Assembly: GCF_000428985.1 (NCBI RefSeq)
Contig: NZ_AUAZ01000007.1
Location: 108,188-172,187 of the forward strand
DNA: 64,000 nt
Direction: 5' to 3'
Source: Marinobacterium litorale DSM 23545
GTDB lineage: Bacteria > Pseudomonadota > Gammaproteobacteria > Pseudomonadales > Balneatricaceae
Both the position numbers and the translations under genes were made by a program. The notes beneath the pieces were generated by a model. That model was not told the origin of the DNA. It saw only the letters and a list, made by a program, of their open reading frames with translations, and did no database searches. Positions 9,801-18,877 of this stretch are shown here, piece after piece; the first letter of the stretch is position 1; each line of letters starts with the position of its first letter.

Positions 9801-9838
9801 CAGTTGTCTCTCCAGTCCCAAAGGGTAACAGGTGGATG

Positions 9839-9867
9839 CACGGAGCCGACGATCGGCCGGCTCCGTG
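9839..9867 (-). terminator. Intercistronic hairpin between aapJ and aapQ
   Basis: Perfect 10-base inverted repeat (9839-9848 and 9858-9867) with a 9-base loop, 15 bases after the aapJ stop. There is no T run, so it is better seen as a stabilising or attenuating structure. Such hairpins commonly keep the binding-protein mRNA more abundant than the membrane-subunit mRNA. Confidence 0.55.
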
Positions 9868-9881
9868 TGACGAACAGATGA

Positions 9882-10907
9882 TTAGCGGATTGGCGGCGCG
9901 TACATGATGCCGCCGTTGTTCCACAGGTTGTTCAGACCACGGTCAATGTCTTGTGGAGAGTCTTTACCCACGTTGCGGGCGAAGGATTCGCCATAGTTAC
10001 CGACCTGCTTGACGATCTGATACGCCCAGTCATCGCTGATGCCCATGCCTTCTGCCAGACCCTGTTCGCCACCGAGCAGACGCTTGATGCTTGGGTTTTC
10101 GCTTGAGGCTTTCATTTCATCAGCGTTGGCCGAGGTTACACCCAGCTCTTCGGCGTTGAGCATGGCGCTCAGCGACCATTTAACGATGTTGAACCACTGG
10201 TCATCACCCTGACGAACCACAGGACCCAGAGGCTCCTTGGAGATAACTTCAGGCAGCGCAACCACAGAACTTGGATCGTTCATCCGGGTACGCAGACCAT
10301 AGGCCTGAGACAGGTCGGTGGTGAAGGCATCGCAACGACCGGTATCGAACGCGGTGGCCGCCTGCTCGTTGGTATCGAATACCACCGGCGTATGCTCAAG
10401 ACCGTGGGTGCGGAAGTAGTCAGCCATGTTCAGCTCGGTCGTTGTACCGGACTGGACACAGATGGTGGCACCATCGAGTTCTTTAACGCTTTTCAGCCCC
10501 AGGTCCTTCTTAACCATGAAGCCCTGACCGTCGTAGTAGTTGACGCCGGCGAAGTTGATACCCAGCTGGGTATCGCGGGTCAGCGTCCAGGTGGTAACAC
10601 GGGAGAGGACGTCGATTTCCCCGGAGGCCAGAGCGGTGAAACGTTCCTTGGCGTTCAGCGGAGTGAATTTGACCTTGCTCGCGTCACCCAGAGATGCAGC
10701 GGCCACCGCACGGCAGACATCCACATCCAGGCCGACCCAGTTACCATCCTGATCCGGTACCGAGAAACCCGGAACACCGGAAGTAACACCACATTGCACG
10801 TAACCGCGTTCCTTGACGGCATCCAGTGTGCCGGCAGCCTGAGCGGCAAACGTCGCCATGGTAAGTGACAGCGTTGCGCTAGCCAGTAAGGTTTTTTTCA
10901 GCATCAT
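9882..10907 (-). CDS. aapJ: Periplasmic amino-acid-binding protein AapJ
   Basis: Substrate-binding protein of the importer, 341 residues, periplasmic. A signal peptide is clear: Lys-Lys at 4-5, hydrophobic core, and an AQA-A cleavage site near residues 22-25. The mature part starts GTLDAVKERGYVQCGV and contains the family 3 solute-binding fold (GLDVDVCRAVAAA; LNAKERFTALASGEIDVL). The length (about 315 mature residues) is typical of AapJ/BztA rather than the shorter GlnH. Two adjacent ATGs are possible starts; AGAGGA lies about 8 bases upstream of the first. Its upstream region carries a sigma-54-type promoter. Confidence 0.95.
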   Translation of the reverse strand: MMLKKTLLASATLSLTMATFAAQAAGTLDAVKERGYVQCGVTSGVPGFSVPDQDGNWVGLDVDVCRAVAAASLGDASKVKFTPLNAKERFTALASGEIDVLSRVTTWTLTRDTQLGINFAGVNYYDGQGFMVKKDLGLKSVKELDGATICVQSGTTTELNMADYFRTHGLEHTPVVFDTNEQAATAFDTGRCDAFTTDLSQAYGLRTRMNDPSSVVALPEVISKEPLGPVVRQGDDQWFNIVKWSLSAMLNAEELGVTSANADEMKASSENPSIKRLLGGEQGLAEGMGISDDWAYQIVKQVGNYGESFARNVGKDSPQDIDRGLNNLWNNGGIMYAPPIR

Positions 10908-10975
10908 TTAGGTCCTCTTTGGTGAGTTTTTTTCCAAAGCTGGGCTTTAGTGCCCTAATTTTCTGTTTTTATTTG

Positions 10976-10989
10976 ACTGACCGTTCAGT
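10976..10989. promoter_or_regulatory. Dyad at predicted aapJ transcription start
   Basis: ACTGA and TCAGT arms separated by 4 bases. The predicted sigma-54 start site (about 10981) falls inside it. It resembles short repressor operators but no regulator gene is adjacent. Confidence 0.35.
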
Positions 10990-10990
10990 T

Positions 10991-11006
10991 AGCAAAACCT
11001 GTTCCA
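10991..11006 (-). promoter_or_regulatory. Sigma-54-type -24/-12 promoter for aapJQMP
   Basis: Minus-strand TGGAACAGGTTTTGCT matches the TGGCACG-N4-TTGCW consensus at TGG, AC, TTGC and the final W, with exactly 10 bases between the invariant GG and GC. The expected start site is about 74 bases before the aapJ ATG. Sigma-54 control by NtrC is common for amino-acid transporters and fits the neighbouring nitrogen gene glnE. Confidence 0.65.
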
Positions 11007-11213
11007 ACTCAATGGCAGGCGGTTTCCTTCAAACTGATAGCGGGAGTTCGGGATGGACGATGAACTTCCCGGACCGTCTATAGGTGTAGCCTGTCAGCGT
11101 GGAAAACGCCATTCACAACCCGTAAACCTTTGGTCTGATTGTGTATGTTCGGTGACAGTCAATATCTTTTTGACCGGTTGGGCAAGTGTTTTATGCGCGA
11201 TCACTGTGCGTGC

Positions 11214-11230
11214 TGTTCTCAATTGGTGCG
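11214..11230. promoter_or_regulatory. Possible degenerate NtrC enhancer site
   Basis: TGTTCTCAATTGGTGCG has 12 of 17 positions of the glnA-type NtrC site as I remember it, with one good half (TTGGTGC). It is about 235 bases upstream of the predicted aapJ start. Only one half-site is strong, so this is tentative. Confidence 0.2.
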
Positions 11231-11298
11231 TCTGTTAAGCGGGCCCGGCTCTGGTTTAAAGTAGGGCTTATACCGTCCCACCATGGAGCTTTTCCACA

Positions 11299-14211
11299 AT
11301 GCGTGCACACTCCTCCTCTCCCCTTTCTTCCGGCCTCAGTCAGTGCCTTGAGCAGAACCGGCGGCGGATCGAGGCCGCTTTGGCACAATTACCGGTCCAG
11401 CCCGACTGGCTCGATAGCGAGCTGGTTCCGGTGCTAATCGGCAGTGATTACGTGGCCGAGCAACTGGAACGTCAGCCTGAGTTACTTGCCGACTTGCTGG
11501 ACAGCGGGGATCTGGAGCAGGACTACACCCCGGGCACTCTGAGGATAATGGCCGAGAAGGCGCTGTCCGGCTGTGACGGTGAAGAGGAGCTGCAGCGCCG
11601 ACTGCGACGTTTTCGGCGCCGTGAAATGGTGCGGATCATCTGGCGTGACTTGACGGGCCGCGCCGAGCTGGCGGAAACCACGCGGACCTTGTCCGAGATG
11701 GCTGACGCGCTGATCGATCTGGCGCTGGACTGGTTACACGATTGGGCTGTTGAGCGCTGGGGGCGCCCCATGGGGCTTGATGCTCAGGGGCGCAAACAGG
11801 AGCAGCGTCTGGTTGTACTCGGGATGGGCAAGCTTGGCGCCTATGAACTTAACCTGTCCTCAGATATCGATTTGATTTTTGCTTTCCCTGACAACGGTGA
11901 AACCGAAGGTGGACGTAAGTCGCTCTCCAATCAGGAGTTTTTTACCCGAGTTGGTAAGCGGCTGATTCAGGCGCTGGATGCGCCGACCGTGGATGGGTTC
12001 GTGTTCCGGGTTGATATGCGGCTGAGGCCGTTCGGCAGTGTGGGGCCGCTGGCCTGTAGTTTTGATGCCATGGAGACTTACTACCAGGATCAAGGGCGTG
12101 AGTGGGAGCGCTACGCAATGGTTAAGGCCCGGGTGGTGGCCGGCGATCAGGCTGCCGGTGCCGAATTGATGGCAGCACTGCGCCCCTTTGTTTATCGCAA
12201 ATATATCGATTTCAGCGCGTTCGAGTCGCTCAGAGAGATGAAGGCGCTGATCAATCGGGAGGTAAAGCTAAAGAACCGGGACCAAAACGTAAAACTGGGT
12301 GCCGGGGGCATTCGTGAGGTGGAGTTTATCGCCCAGGCCTTCCAGCTGATCCGGGGCGGGCGTGACCCACGGTTGCAGCAGCGCGAACTGAACCGAATCC
12401 TGCCTCTTCTTCCTGAGTGCGTCGGGATGCCCACTGAGGTTGTCGATGAGCTGCTGGAGGCCTACCGCTTTTTGCGTGATACCGAACATGCGTTGCAGGC
12501 CGTGGCCGATCGTCAGACGCAGGAGCTGCCTCGGGATGAGCTGGGGCAGGCGAGACTGGCCTTTGTGCTGGGTTTCGAGAACTGGGATAGCTTTAGCGCG
12601 CAGCTGGCCGCGTATCGCGAGCAGGTCTCCCTGCACTTTGCCGAGGTGATCGCGCCCGTACATGAAGAGGAGGAGAGTGATGCCGAGGCGCGCGCCAGCG
12701 CCGAATGGCTGGTCCTGTGGCGGGCCGAGCTGGACGGTGTGGCGGAGGACGCGCTGCGGTGGCTATCCGAGCAGGGATTTAAGGATGCCGAACGCGCCTA
12801 CAGCAAGCTGGTTGAGCTGCAGTCGCAGAGAACCGTTCAGATGCTCCAGCAGGTTGGTCAGGAGCGGCTCCAGGCCGTGCTTCCACGCCTGCTGCAGGTG
12901 GTGGGCGAAACCGAAAATCCTGAAGAGACCCTTGAACGCGTGCTGCTCTTGATCCAGGCAGTGCTCCGTCGTTCCGCCTACCTGGTTCTGCTCGCTGAGA
13001 ATCCCGGCGCCCTGGCTCAGCTGGTTCGATTGTGCTCGGCCAGTCACTGGTTTGCCGATCAAATATCCCATCAGCCGGGTTTGTTGGATGAGCTGATCGA
13101 CCCGCGCACCCTGTTCGCCCCGCCGGATAAAACCAAGCTCAAGGATGAACTGCGTCAGCTGATGCTGCGAATACCGGAGGAGGATACCGAGCAGTTGATG
13201 GAAGCGCTGCGCTATTTCAAGCACGCCCATGTGCTGCGGGTTGCCGCATCCGATATCACCGGCGCGCTGCCGCTGATGAAGGTCAGCGATTACCTGACCT
13301 GGCTGGCGGAAACGGTGCTTGATGCCGTGCTGGAGATGGCGTGGCGGGATATGACCGCCAAGTACGGGACACCACAACGCTCGCCGGGCGAGCTGTGTGA
13401 TCCGGACTTTATCGTGATCGGCTATGGCAAGCTGGGCGGGATTGAACTTTCCTATGGCTCCGATCTTGACTTGGTATTTATCCACGACGCCGATACCAAC
13501 CTGGCGACCACCGGCGGCAAGAAAGAGATTGCCAATCCGGTGTTCTTTACCCGCTTCGGGCAGCGCATGATTCACATCCTGAACACATTGACCCCTTCCG
13601 GGCAGCTTTATGAGGTCGATATGCGATTACGCCCCTCCGGTAACTCTGGCCTGCTTGTCACTTCGCTGGCGGCATTCGAGAGCTACCAGCGCAAGGAGGC
13701 CTGGACCTGGGAACATCAGGCACTGGTCCGGGCGCGAGTGGTCAGCGGGAGTGAGGCGGTCAGCGAGCGTTTTCAGGCCGTACGACAGGCTATAGTCGGG
13801 CAGGCGCGCGATCCCGATACGCTTCGCACCGAAGTGCGTGAGATGCGCGAGAAGATGCGTCAGCAACTGGGAACATCACCCAGCAAGGAAGCGGAACAGT
13901 TTCACCTCAAGCAGGACCGCGGTGGGCTGGTTGATATCGAGTTTATGGTCCAGTACCTGGTGCTGGCCAACGCCGGCAACCACCCTGAACTGATGACTTA
14001 TACCGATAATATCCGGATTCTGGACTCGATTGAGGCCGAGGGGTTGCTGGCGCCGGAGCAGGCCGATGAGTTAAGAGAGATCTACAAGGCCTATCGCGCG
14101 TTTGGCCACAGGCAGACGCTGCAAAATAAACCGACTGTGGTGAGCGGAGATCAGTTGAAGGAGTATCGGGAGCGGATCAGTCAGTATTGGGAGACGCTGA
14201 TGGAGTGCTGA
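11299..14211 (+). CDS. glnE: Bifunctional glutamine synthetase adenylyltransferase/deadenylase
   Basis: Adds or removes AMP on glutamine synthetase in response to PII status, tuning ammonia assimilation. The 970 residues (family about 940-990) contain two nucleotidyltransferase domains: GMGKLGAYELNLSSDIDLIF from about residue 175 (deadenylase half) and GYGKLGGIELSYGSDLDLVF from about 708 (adenylyltransferase half). Both keep the metal-binding D-x-D. Each is followed by a GlnE/GlnD helical domain. It is divergent from the sigma-54-controlled transporter and convergent with ilvE, as in Pseudomonas. Its stop codon lies inside the arm of a 10-base-pair hairpin. Confidence 0.97.
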   Translation: MRAHSSSPLSSGLSQCLEQNRRRIEAALAQLPVQPDWLDSELVPVLIGSDYVAEQLERQPELLADLLDSGDLEQDYTPGTLRIMAEKALSGCDGEEELQRRLRRFRRREMVRIIWRDLTGRAELAETTRTLSEMADALIDLALDWLHDWAVERWGRPMGLDAQGRKQEQRLVVLGMGKLGAYELNLSSDIDLIFAFPDNGETEGGRKSLSNQEFFTRVGKRLIQALDAPTVDGFVFRVDMRLRPFGSVGPLACSFDAMETYYQDQGREWERYAMVKARVVAGDQAAGAELMAALRPFVYRKYIDFSAFESLREMKALINREVKLKNRDQNVKLGAGGIREVEFIAQAFQLIRGGRDPRLQQRELNRILPLLPECVGMPTEVVDELLEAYRFLRDTEHALQAVADRQTQELPRDELGQARLAFVLGFENWDSFSAQLAAYREQVSLHFAEVIAPVHEEEESDAEARASAEWLVLWRAELDGVAEDALRWLSEQGFKDAERAYSKLVELQSQRTVQMLQQVGQERLQAVLPRLLQVVGETENPEETLERVLLLIQAVLRRSAYLVLLAENPGALAQLVRLCSASHWFADQISHQPGLLDELIDPRTLFAPPDKTKLKDELRQLMLRIPEEDTEQLMEALRYFKHAHVLRVAASDITGALPLMKVSDYLTWLAETVLDAVLEMAWRDMTAKYGTPQRSPGELCDPDFIVIGYGKLGGIELSYGSDLDLVFIHDADTNLATTGGKKEIANPVFFTRFGQRMIHILNTLTPSGQLYEVDMRLRPSGNSGLLVTSLAAFESYQRKEAWTWEHQALVRARVVSGSEAVSERFQAVRQAIVGQARDPDTLRTEVREMREKMRQQLGTSPSKEAEQFHLKQDRGGLVDIEFMVQYLVLANAGNHPELMTYTDNIRILDSIEAEGLLAPEQADELREIYKAYRAFGHRQTLQNKPTVVSGDQLKEYRERISQYWETLMEC

Positions 14212-14230
14212 CAGCCCGAAGGCTGTCAGC
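14207..14230. terminator. Hairpin between glnE and ilvE
   Basis: Perfect 10-base stem (14207-14216 / 14221-14230) with CGAA tetraloop, overlapping the glnE stop and 10 bases from the ilvE stop. There is no T run; it is probably shared by the convergent transcripts. Confidence 0.6.
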
Positions 14231-14239
14231 GCAGGCAGG

Positions 14240-15235
14240 TCAGACTTTGAGCAGCCAGCCGTGCGTGTCTTCCGCGCGGCCCCACTGGATATTGTTGAGC
14301 GCAGTGCGCAGCTTCACGGTGGTTTCGCCGATGCCGCCGTTGCCGACACTGATCTCCTCGCCCTTATAAATCAGCGTGCCCACAGGCGCCAACACGGCGG
14401 CGGTGCCCGACAGTGCTGCTTCGCAGCCCGGGCGCGCGGCGCGCTCAAGCAGCTCTTCGACGGTCAGATCACGCTCGGATACCTTCATCCCCTTATCCCG
14501 GGCGATGGTCAGGATCGAGTCACGGGTTACGCCGTGCAGGAAGCTTTCGTCCAGCGCCTTGGTAATGATTTCGTCGCCATCGATCAGCAGGAAATTGGCT
14601 GCGCCGGTTTCCTGCACATCGCCGCCGGGGCAAAACAGCACCTGGTCCGCTTTGAACTCGGCACGTGCCTTCATGGTCGGCAGCAGGGCGCCGGCATAGT
14701 TGCCACCACTTTTCACCATGCCCATGTGGGGCGGACAGCGCATGCCGCCATCATCCACCAGCAACCGCAGCGCTTTGTCGCCACCGGCGAAGTAATCCCC
14801 CACCGGTGAAAGCAGGATATACAGACAGGAGGTGAGTGAGGGCACCGCCGCCTTGCCGATTGCCGGTTCGGTACCGATATGGGTCGGGCGAATATACAGG
14901 GATCCAGGTGGCTCCGGGGCATCGGACGCGAACTTGCGAACGATCTCTACGATCATCCGGGAAACCATCTCTTTATCGAATTCCGGCAGCGCCAGGAGCT
15001 CGGAGCTTTGTGCAAAACGATCGACGTTCCGGTCCATCCGGAAGATGTTGACCGAGCCATCCGCATGACGGAAAGCTTTCAGGCCTTCGAAGCAGGTGCT
15101 GGAGTAGTGCAGCACATGGGCACCCGGATGAAGCTGAATGCTGTCACTGGAGACGATCTCCGACGGGCTCCAGTTAGAACCGTCAAACCAGGAGATTGCC
15201 ATTTCTGGCATAAAAACAGAGCCGAACGCGGACAT
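14240..15235 (-). CDS. ilvE: Branched-chain amino-acid aminotransferase
   Basis: PLP enzyme making the last step of valine, leucine and isoleucine synthesis; cytoplasmic. In 331 residues it shows the fold-type IV substrate motif HYSSTCFEGLKAFR, the segment MVKSGGNYAGALLPT with the candidate PLP lysine near residue 174, and LSGTAAVLAPVG near the C-terminus, where the PLP phosphate is held. Length and sequence fit the group of bacterial BCATs related to the eukaryotic enzyme. The ATG has AGGA 9 bases upstream. It closes the housekeeping block on the left side of the LPS locus, as in Pseudomonas. Confidence 0.93.
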   Translation of the reverse strand: MSAFGSVFMPEMAISWFDGSNWSPSEIVSSDSIQLHPGAHVLHYSSTCFEGLKAFRHADGSVNIFRMDRNVDRFAQSSELLALPEFDKEMVSRMIVEIVRKFASDAPEPPGSLYIRPTHIGTEPAIGKAAVPSLTSCLYILLSPVGDYFAGGDKALRLLVDDGGMRCPPHMGMVKSGGNYAGALLPTMKARAEFKADQVLFCPGGDVQETGAANFLLIDGDEIITKALDESFLHGVTRDSILTIARDKGMKVSERDLTVEELLERAARPGCEAALSGTAAVLAPVGTLIYKGEEISVGNGGIGETTVKLRTALNNIQWGRAEDTHGWLLKV

Positions 15236-15444
15236 ATCAGACCATCCTACCTAAAAGCAGTGAGTATTCCCGAATACAGCCCGGAGTGACCGGACTCGAA
15301 AGCAAGAGTGTAAATTGTAAGCATCCGTAGCGAAAATGGAATCTTTCGAAGGGTGTAAAAGCGACACAAATCAAACCCGATAATGTCGCCGCTGTTCGTA
15401 ATTGTTTATCATGGCCGCCCTGATGGGGTGTAAAGAGGGGTGCA

Positions 15445-16323
15445 GTGTCTGATCTGCTGATTATCAGCGATGGTAAACCGGGCCACCGCAATCAGTCTCT
15501 GGGGCTGGCGCAGGCGCTGCAGCGTTGCAAGCCCTCGCTGACGCTGGAGGAGCGCGCACCTCTGTCCAGAATGCAGGCTCTCGGCTGTCTATTGAGACGT
15601 GCGCCCAGCGGTGCACCGCGTCCCCGGTTACTGATCGGAGCCGGTCACGGGACCCATCTGACACTGCTGGCGCTGAAACGTTGGTACGGGGTACCAGCCG
15701 TTGTATTGATGAAACCAACGCTACCTACCACCTGTTTCGATCTTTGCCTGATCCCGGCCCATGATCAGCCGCGCCCTGCACCGAATGTGGAAAGGACGAT
15801 GGGGGCGTTAAACCGAATGTACCCCGGTGACAAACAAACCGGCCGTGGACTGATTCTGATCGGTGGGCCGTCAAAGAACAGTGGCTGGGTGGAGTCAGAG
15901 CTGATCGCGCAGTTGAGAGCACTTACGCGGACGCCGTTCAACTGGCGGATGACGACTTCCCGCCGCACGCCGGACTCGACTCTGGCTCTTTTGCAAACAC
16001 TACCCGGTGTGGAGTTGGTGCCGGCAGCGCAGACGCCGGATGGCTGGGTCGCAGCAGAGTTGGCCGAGGCTGAGCAGTGCTGGGTCACCGAAGACAGCGT
16101 TTCAATGATTTATGAAGCGCTCAGTGCCGGCTGCGGCACCGGTTTGTTGCCGGTACCCTGGCTCCAGCAGGGACGGCTTTACCGGGGGCTTGAGCAGCTG
16201 GCCGAGCGGCAGCTCGTGTGCCGTTACCGGGAATGGTCGGGCGGTGCGCTGAAACCGCCACCGGAAAAATTTAATGAGGCCGAGCGTTGCGCCGCCTTGA
16301 TCGTAGATAGGGGTTGGGTATGA
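15445..16323 (+). CDS. ELM1-like protein (COG3660 type), first copy
   Basis: A 292-residue soluble protein resembling bacterial relatives of plant mitochondrial fission protein ELM1, which look like GT-B nucleotide-sugar enzymes. Visible signatures are SDGKPGHxxQS at residues 8-18, [20 protein letters not shown] and TTSRRTP at 170-176, then [14 protein letters not shown], a donor-site-like motif. GTG start, with GAGGGG just upstream. It heads the rightward LPS operon and overlaps the next gene by ATGA. A second copy closes the operon at 22239. A sugar-transfer role in the LPS core is inferred from context and fold only; no function is proven in bacteria that I know of. Confidence 0.75.
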   Translation: MSDLLIISDGKPGHRNQSLGLAQALQRCKPSLTLEERAPLSRMQALGCLLRRAPSGAPRPRLLIGAGHGTHLTLLALKRWYGVPAVVLMKPTLPTTCFDLCLIPAHDQPRPAPNVERTMGALNRMYPGDKQTGRGLILIGGPSKNSGWVESELIAQLRALTRTPFNWRMTTSRRTPDSTLALLQTLPGVELVPAAQTPDGWVAAELAEAEQCWVTEDSVSMIYEALSAGCGTGLLPVPWLQQGRLYRGLEQLAERQLVCRYREWSGGALKPPPEKFNEAERCAALIVDRGWV

Positions 16324-17603
16324 CATTGCCGACACTGGAACAACTGAAGATAGGTATCATCGGACTGGGTTACGTGGGTTTGCCGCTGGCTGTCGAGTTT
16401 GGCAAGCGCTACCCGGTGACCGGTTTTGATATCAGTCAGCCCCGCATCGATGAGCTGGAGGCGGGCCACGACGGCACGCTGGAAGTGGAAGACGAAGCCC
16501 TGGCACAGGCCAGCAACTTACATTTCACGACCAATGTCAGTGAGCTTGCGCAGTGTAACGTGTATATCGTTACCGTGCCCACGCCGATCAACGGCCACAA
16601 ACAGCCTGACCTGACCCCGCTGCTCAGCGCCTCCCGCATGTTGGGTGAGGTGGTGTCGCCCGGGGATATTGTCATCTATGAATCCACCGTCTATCCCGGC
16701 GCAACGGAAGAGGATTGCATCCCCGTTATCGAGCAGGTGTCAGGCCTTGTTTACAACCGGGATTTCTTTGCCGGTTACAGTCCGGAGCGAATCAACCCCG
16801 GTGACAAGGAGCACCGTGTCACCACGATCAAAAAAGTCACCTCGGGCTCTACGCCGGAGGTGGCCGCTCTGGTCGATGAACTCTACGGCTCCATCATCAC
16901 TGCGGGTACCCATAAAGCCAGCAGCATCCGCGTGGCTGAAGCGGCCAAGGTGATTGAAAACACCCAGCGGGATTTAAATATCGCCCTGGTTAACGAACTG
17001 GCGATTATCTTCAACAAGTTGGGGATCGACACCCTGGAAGTCTTGGAAGCCGCGGGTACCAAGTGGAACTTTCTACCCTTCCGTCCGGGACTTGTGGGTG
17101 GGCACTGCATCGGCATCGACCCCTATTACCTGACCTACAAGGCGCAATCCGCCGGGTATATTCCGGATGTGATCCTGGCCGGGCGACGCATCAACAGTAA
17201 TATGGGTGCTTACGTTGCGGATGAAATGGTTAAGGCGATGCTGAAAAAGCGGATCCATGTCTGTGGCAGCCGTATCCTGATCATGGGTCTGACTTTCAAG
17301 GAAAACTGCCCCGACCTGCGTAATACCCGGGTAATCGATATCCTGCTGGCACTGAGAGATTATGGCGCGGATGTAGAAATCTACGATCCCTGGGTCGATC
17401 CACAGGAGGCTGAAGAGGAGTATGGCGTGAAGCCGCTCAGCTCGGTGCCGGAAGGCGCATACGACGGTATTGTTCTGGCTGTTGCGCATCAGCAGTTTCA
17501 CCAGTTGGGCACCGAGGCGATCCGCCGCTGGGGCAAACCCGAGCACGTCCTTTACGATCTGAAGTACGTGCTGCCCAACGGAGATGCGGACCTGAGGCTC
17601 TGA
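16320..17603 (+). CDS. tviB: UDP-N-acetylhexosamine 6-dehydrogenase (TviB/WbpO type)
   Basis: Oxidises UDP-GlcNAc or UDP-GalNAc at C6 to the uronic acid, using two NAD. In 427 residues it has the Rossmann motif [16 protein letters not shown] near 14-29, a [11 protein letters not shown] segment and the catalytic Cys near 263 in [15 protein letters not shown], the form typical of TviB/WbpO rather than of UDP-glucose dehydrogenase (GGSCFPKD). The start is the ATG in the ATGA overlap with the ELM1-like gene; a TTG two codons earlier is less likely. No TviC/WbpP-type C4-epimerase is adjacent. The product would feed an acidic sugar into LPS or another surface glycan. Confidence 0.88.
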   Translation: MTLPTLEQLKIGIIGLGYVGLPLAVEFGKRYPVTGFDISQPRIDELEAGHDGTLEVEDEALAQASNLHFTTNVSELAQCNVYIVTVPTPINGHKQPDLTPLLSASRMLGEVVSPGDIVIYESTVYPGATEEDCIPVIEQVSGLVYNRDFFAGYSPERINPGDKEHRVTTIKKVTSGSTPEVAALVDELYGSIITAGTHKASSIRVAEAAKVIENTQRDLNIALVNELAIIFNKLGIDTLEVLEAAGTKWNFLPFRPGLVGGHCIGIDPYYLTYKAQSAGYIPDVILAGRRINSNMGAYVADEMVKAMLKKRIHVCGSRILIMGLTFKENCPDLRNTRVIDILLALRDYGADVEIYDPWVDPQEAEEEYGVKPLSSVPEGAYDGIVLAVAHQQFHQLGTEAIRRWGKPEHVLYDLKYVLPNGDADLRL

Positions 17604-17608
17604 TTCCT

Positions 17609-18877
17609 ATGGGGACACGGCTGACGACTACGTCTCCAGACTCCAGGCTCCAGTGGGCAGCTGAAATCAGCATCTACCTGGTATTGGCGTACCTGATAAA
17701 CGTGGCTTTTATCTTCCCGGTGGCGGATGCCTATCTTAAGCCATTGATGCTGATCTCCGTGTTGTTGTGCCTCGGGCTTCGCCGTCAGGCGGGGGACTGG
17801 AGCACGGTGCAAAGTGCCGGTTTGCTAAAACCACTGGCATTCTATACGGCGGTACTGTTGGGCTCCTATCTGGCCTACGACGGGTTTGAGAGCACCCTCT
17901 GGATGTTTTTCTTCTGCTCCGTATTTGTTTACAGCGCATCCTTTATCCGGCTATCGAGTCGCTTGCTCACCCTCGCCGTTGTGTTTGCCGCTCTCGAGTG
18001 TCTGGTCCTCATTCTGTTGCACGGGTCCGAGGCCGGTGATGAGCGGTTGCAGGGGGCCACCAACCCGATCTTTTTCGGTATGTATACCCTTGTAATGGCA
18101 CTACTGGCCGCATATTTGAGTGTGGGTGAAACACCGGCCTGGCGTATCGGCTTGCGGCTGACCGCGTTGGTGTTTCTGTGTGCTGCTGCACTTACCCTGA
18201 GTCGTGGCGTGTTGTTGGCCCTGATCCCCCTGGTACCCCTCTATCTCTGGCATCTCAGCGCTACCCGGCGCCATGGGCGGCGCAATCTCCTGCTGGCGTT
18301 TATTGGTGGCGCTGTACTGGGCGGTGCGGTGATCAGCCAGACCGCCTTGCCTTCACGAGTTGAGCAGGCACTGAGTGAATATTCTGCGGCGACTCAAGCC
18401 GGTGAGGGACATTTCGAAAGCTCCGTCGGATTCCGGTTGTTGATCTGGCAGTTCGCGCTGGATGTGGCTGCCGAGCATCCCCTGTTTGGCGCCGGTAATG
18501 AGCAGTTCCAGGCCTATAAGCAGGTCTGGGTGGACCAGGGGCGGTATGACCCGGCGTTGGTGGAATTCCTGCCCGGTGCTCATGCCCACAATCAGTACCT
18601 GCAAGATCTGGCACTGCGCGGTGTACTGGGATTAGCCGCGCTGCTATATCTGATGGCAGGCCCCGGCATCAGGGCGATTGAGATGATTCGTGCGCGTCAG
18701 AGCCATCTTGCATCCGCAGGGTATCTATTGCTCAGCCTGAGTCTGGCTTATGCGGTTTTCTCTCTCACTGAAGTCGCCTTTAAGCATCCAGAGAAAATCG
18801 CCCTGTTTGCGTTGGTTGCCTTTATTGCGCTCAGGCTCGACAAGGCCACCGAAGCGCGGCCCGGAGGTGAACAATGA
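17609..18877 (+). CDS. waaL: O-antigen ligase / Wzy-like membrane protein (WaaL family)
   Basis: Polytopic inner-membrane protein, 422 residues with roughly 10-12 hydrophobic segments. The large periplasmic loop (about 260-330) ends in GAHAHNQYLQDLALRG near residue 325; His-x-His-Asn-x-Tyr is the hallmark of the Wzy_C/O-antigen-ligase domain. In WaaL this loop carries the residues needed to join undecaprenyl-linked glycan to the lipid A core. A polymerase (Wzy) role cannot be ruled out by sequence. It lies 5 bases after the dehydrogenase gene and overlaps the next glycosyltransferase by ATGA, so all are co-translated. Confidence 0.85.
   Translation: MGTRLTTTSPDSRLQWAAEISIYLVLAYLINVAFIFPVADAYLKPLMLISVLLCLGLRRQAGDWSTVQSAGLLKPLAFYTAVLLGSYLAYDGFESTLWMFFFCSVFVYSASFIRLSSRLLTLAVVFAALECLVLILLHGSEAGDERLQGATNPIFFGMYTLVMALLAAYLSVGETPAWRIGLRLTALVFLCAAALTLSRGVLLALIPLVPLYLWHLSATRRHGRRNLLLAFIGGAVLGGAVISQTALPSRVEQALSEYSAATQAGEGHFESSVGFRLLIWQFALDVAAEHPLFGAGNEQFQAYKQVWVDQGRYDPALVEFLPGAHAHNQYLQDLALRGVLGLAALLYLMAGPGIRAIEMIRARQSHLASAGYLLLSLSLAYAVFSLTEVAFKHPEKIALFALVAFIALRLDKATEARPGGEQ

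Larger units (their letters stand above)
10908..11298. other. 391-base divergent regulatory region between aapJ and glnE
   Basis: No gene is supported here; short open frames have no ribosome-binding site or recognisable product. The region holds the sigma-54-type promoter for aapJ (10991-11006, minus), a dyad at its predicted start site (10976-10989), a larger imperfect dyad (11041-11071) and an NtrC-like half-site (11214-11230). On the plus strand TTGACC near 11170 with TATGCG 16 bases on is a weak candidate for a glnE promoter. Confidence 0.6.

Noticed and set aside
11053..11238. 61-codon open frame between aapJ and glnE
   Set aside because: No ribosome-binding site, no recognisable motif, and it overlaps the regulatory elements.
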